A stretch of DNA of 64,000 nt from Bacteroidota bacterium (lineage in GTDB: Bacteria; Bacteroidota; Bacteroidia; Chitinophagales; Saprospiraceae): contig JAAEZH010000013.1 in assembly GCA_018222965.1 (NCBI GenBank), forward strand, positions 1 through 64,000, given 5' to 3'. Shown here one piece after another: positions 62,390-64,000 of the stretch (the stretch's first letter is position 1; each line of letters opens with the position of its first letter). The notes under the pieces were generated by a model, which made no database searches, was not told the origin of the DNA, and worked only from the letters and a program-made list of their open reading frames with translations. The position numbers and the translations under genes were made by a program.

Positions 62390-63699
62390 AAAAACTTGCA
62401 TTACACTGGCAAATATTGATCGGTATGGTTGGCGGTGCCATTTTTGGCCTCATTGCCGCCCAGTTTAATATGAATCAGTTGGTCATCGACTGGATCGCCC
62501 CATTCGGAACGATCTTCGTCAACCTCTTAAAACTGATTGCCGTTCCTCTTATCATTGCCTCTTTGATCAAGGGCGTTTCCGATCTGGAAGACATCTCCAA
62601 GTTGTCTCAGATGGGTGGAAAAACAATCCTTTTTTACCTGATCACAACCGTCGTAGCTGTTACGCTCGGACTCTTGTTGGTAAACATCATTCAACCGGGT
62701 AAACTCATAGAAGAAGATACCCGCATCGAACTGGTTGAAGCCTACGGAGGGGATGCGGAAGCCAAAATTCTGGATGCCGGTAAAAAGAAAGACCAGGGGC
62801 CACTCCAGGCATTGGAAGATCTGGTACCCTCCAATATTTTTGCGGCTGCTTCCGATAACGGCAATATGCTCCAGGTCATTTTCTTTGTCATATTTTTTGG
62901 CATAGGTATCATTCTTATCCCGGATAAAAAGCGAAGACCCGTCAAGGAGTTTTTTGATAGTTTGAATGAGGTCATATTAAAGTTGATTGACCTGATAATG
63001 CTCTTTGCGCCTTATGGTGTTTTTGCTCTGTTGGCAAAGCTGATTGTTGAATCTCCCAGCGGAGACATTTTCATCGCCCTGCTTGGATATGGCGCAACGG
63101 TAATTGCTGGTTTGGCACTGATGGTATTCGGCTTTTATCCCCTGATCGTCAAACTTTTTACCGGAAAAAGTTACAGCTTCTTCTTTAAAGGTATTGCCCC
63201 GGCCCAACTTCTGGCTTTTTCAACGAGTTCCAGTGCTGCGACACTCCCGGTAACCATGGAGCGGGTGGAGGAACACCTGGGCGTGGATGAAGAAGTAGCC
63301 AGCTTTGTACTCCCCATCGGAGCTACCATAAATATGGATGGAACCAGTTTGTACCAGGCCGTAGCTGCTGTATTCATTGCACAGGCTTTCAATATTGACT
63401 TGTCTATTGGGGCACAACTGGGCATTATTTTAACAGCCACTTTAGCTTCTATCGGTTCGGCAGCTGTACCAAGTGCAGGTATCGTTATGTTAGTGATCGT
63501 GCTTGCACAGGCCGGAATTCCGGAGGCAGGAATTGCTTTAATCTTTGCTGTAGACCGTCCACTGGATATGTGTCGAACTGTCGTAAATGTAACCGGGGAT
63601 GCAACAGTCGCCATGTCCGTGGCAAAAAGTGAAAACAAATTGGGCGATCCACATGTAAAAGATTGGGACGATCATTATCAGAAAGAAGAAAATAGCTAA
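62386..63699 (+). CDS. Dicarboxylate/amino acid:cation symporter
   Basis: 437-residue DAACS transporter of glutamate, aspartate or C4-dicarboxylates with sodium or protons. Serine-rich hairpin 1 is AFSTSSSAATLPVTM, followed by FVLPIGATINMDGTSLYQAVAAVFIAQ, hairpin 2 IGSAAVPSAGIVML and the substrate-binding DRPLDMCRTVVNVTGD. An insertion rich in charge (EDTRIELVEAYGGDAEAKILDAG, about 108-145) follows the third helix. Start overlaps the fmt stop. Confidence 0.93.
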   Translation: MKKLALHWQILIGMVGGAIFGLIAAQFNMNQLVIDWIAPFGTIFVNLLKLIAVPLIIASLIKGVSDLEDISKLSQMGGKTILFYLITTVVAVTLGLLLVNIIQPGKLIEEDTRIELVEAYGGDAEAKILDAGKKKDQGPLQALEDLVPSNIFAAASDNGNMLQVIFFVIFFGIGIILIPDKKRRPVKEFFDSLNEVILKLIDLIMLFAPYGVFALLAKLIVESPSGDIFIALLGYGATVIAGLALMVFGFYPLIVKLFTGKSYSFFFKGIAPAQLLAFSTSSSAATLPVTMERVEEHLGVDEEVASFVLPIGATINMDGTSLYQAVAAVFIAQAFNIDLSIGAQLGIILTATLASIGSAAVPSAGIVMLVIVLAQAGIPEAGIALIFAVDRPLDMCRTVVNVTGDATVAMSVAKSENKLGDPHVKDWDDHYQKEENS

Positions 63700-63700
63700 T

Positions 63701-64000
63701 ATGCGAAAGCAACCCATCTTATTCTTTTGTCTGGGCATTCTGCTCACTTTTGGAAGTTGTATAGTGGCCGAAAATGAATACGCCGCTCTTCCTCCCGGTA
63801 AATGGCGGGGAGTATTGCAATTGGACCCTACCGCTTTTGTGCCCCCTGAGGAGAAAGGAGAATCTATTATTTCACAGGAGGATTACACCAAAGACCTGTT
63901 GGAAGGTTCTCTCCCCTTTCAATTTGAAGTTATTTATGAAAACGAAGAGGACTTCTATATTGAATTCATCAACGGGGACGAGCGGATCAAGGTAACAGAT
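63701..64000 (+). CDS. Lipoprotein N-terminus, possibly of a TlpA-like thioredoxin (cut by window end)
   Basis: Open for 100 codons to the window end. Signal peptide with lipobox LTFGSC (C20), then PGKWRGVLQLDP and PFQFEVIYENEEDFYIEFINGDERIKV. The GKWRGxLxLD and FINGxERI patterns are those of the N-terminal domain of Bacteroidota redoxin lipoproteins, but no CxxC is within the window, so the call is tentative. It begins one base after the symporter stop, probably the third gene of the fmt operon. Confidence 0.7.
   Translation, partial: MRKQPILFFCLGILLTFGSCIVAENEYAALPPGKWRGVLQLDPTAFVPPEEKGESIISQEDYTKDLLEGSLPFQFEVIYENEEDFYIEFINGDERIKVTD

Noticed and set aside
1-64000. CRISPR array
   Set aside because: No regularly spaced direct repeats with unique spacers and no cas genes seen.

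Overview
The window is chromosomal DNA from a member of the Bacteroidota, most likely a Saprospiria/Lewinella-type marine bacterium (inference). The evidence is bacillithiol biosynthesis (bshC), two very large secreted proteins ending in type A sorting domains of the type IX secretion system (YPNPA motifs), many lipoproteins, few Shine-Dalgarno sites, and promoters of the Bacteroidota type (TAnnTTTG at about -7). I recognise about 55 protein genes. I see no rRNA, tRNA, CRISPR array, prophage or intact transposase.

Layout. 1-12 kb: housekeeping and stand-alone genes (bshC, accD, ribD, coaE, a LOG protein, arsM), an AP2-domain protein with a decayed HNH domain, and an operon of a membrane-anchored nuclease and a HerA-like ATPase. 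12-16 kb: an overlapping three-gene cluster (Asp-box protein, unknown protein, formyltransferase) and a serine hydrolase lipoprotein. 16-24 kb: a giant T9SS-exported fibronectin-III protein, then an operon of beta-hexosaminidase, a membrane protein, a TraB/GumN protein and a ZIP metal transporter. 24-30 kb: an AT-rich unknown membrane/SPFH cluster, a thiamine-binding protein, an SDR, a photolyase and FtsE. 30-34 kb: a cytochrome c maturation operon (ccmE, ccmF, a DUF2520 protein). 34-40 kb: a T9SS alpha-amylase and a 1089-residue beta-propeller/amidohydrolase fusion. 40-41.1 kb: a small four-helix-bundle gene enclosed by inverted repeats. 41-48.3 kb: central metabolism (nucleoside transporter, pdhB, gdhA, folE, lpdA). 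48.3-53.4 kb: a C39-type ABC exporter with its HlyD partner, a glycosyltransferase and an SCP2 protein. 53.6-57.3 kb: a LytS/LytTR two-component system with a large propeller sensor. 57.3-61.2 kb: an OmpA, alpha/beta hydrolase, erythromycin-esterase-like operon. 61.4-64 kb: fmt, a dicarboxylate symporter and the start of a lipoprotein gene cut by the window end.

The most unusual signals are not ordinary genes: (i) a 13-bp near-palindrome, TTCGGCGAAAGCC, present in eight exact copies plus variants, both between and inside genes; (ii) a roughly 560-bp cassette with 19-bp inverted repeats around a four-helix-bundle gene; (iii) two candidate structured RNAs, each with a good promoter and an intrinsic terminator (53.4-53.6 kb minus strand and 46.5-46.75 kb plus strand); (iv) a CcmE whose haem-binding histidine is replaced by cysteine (CxxxY).

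All calls rest on reading motifs by eye; no database search was run.
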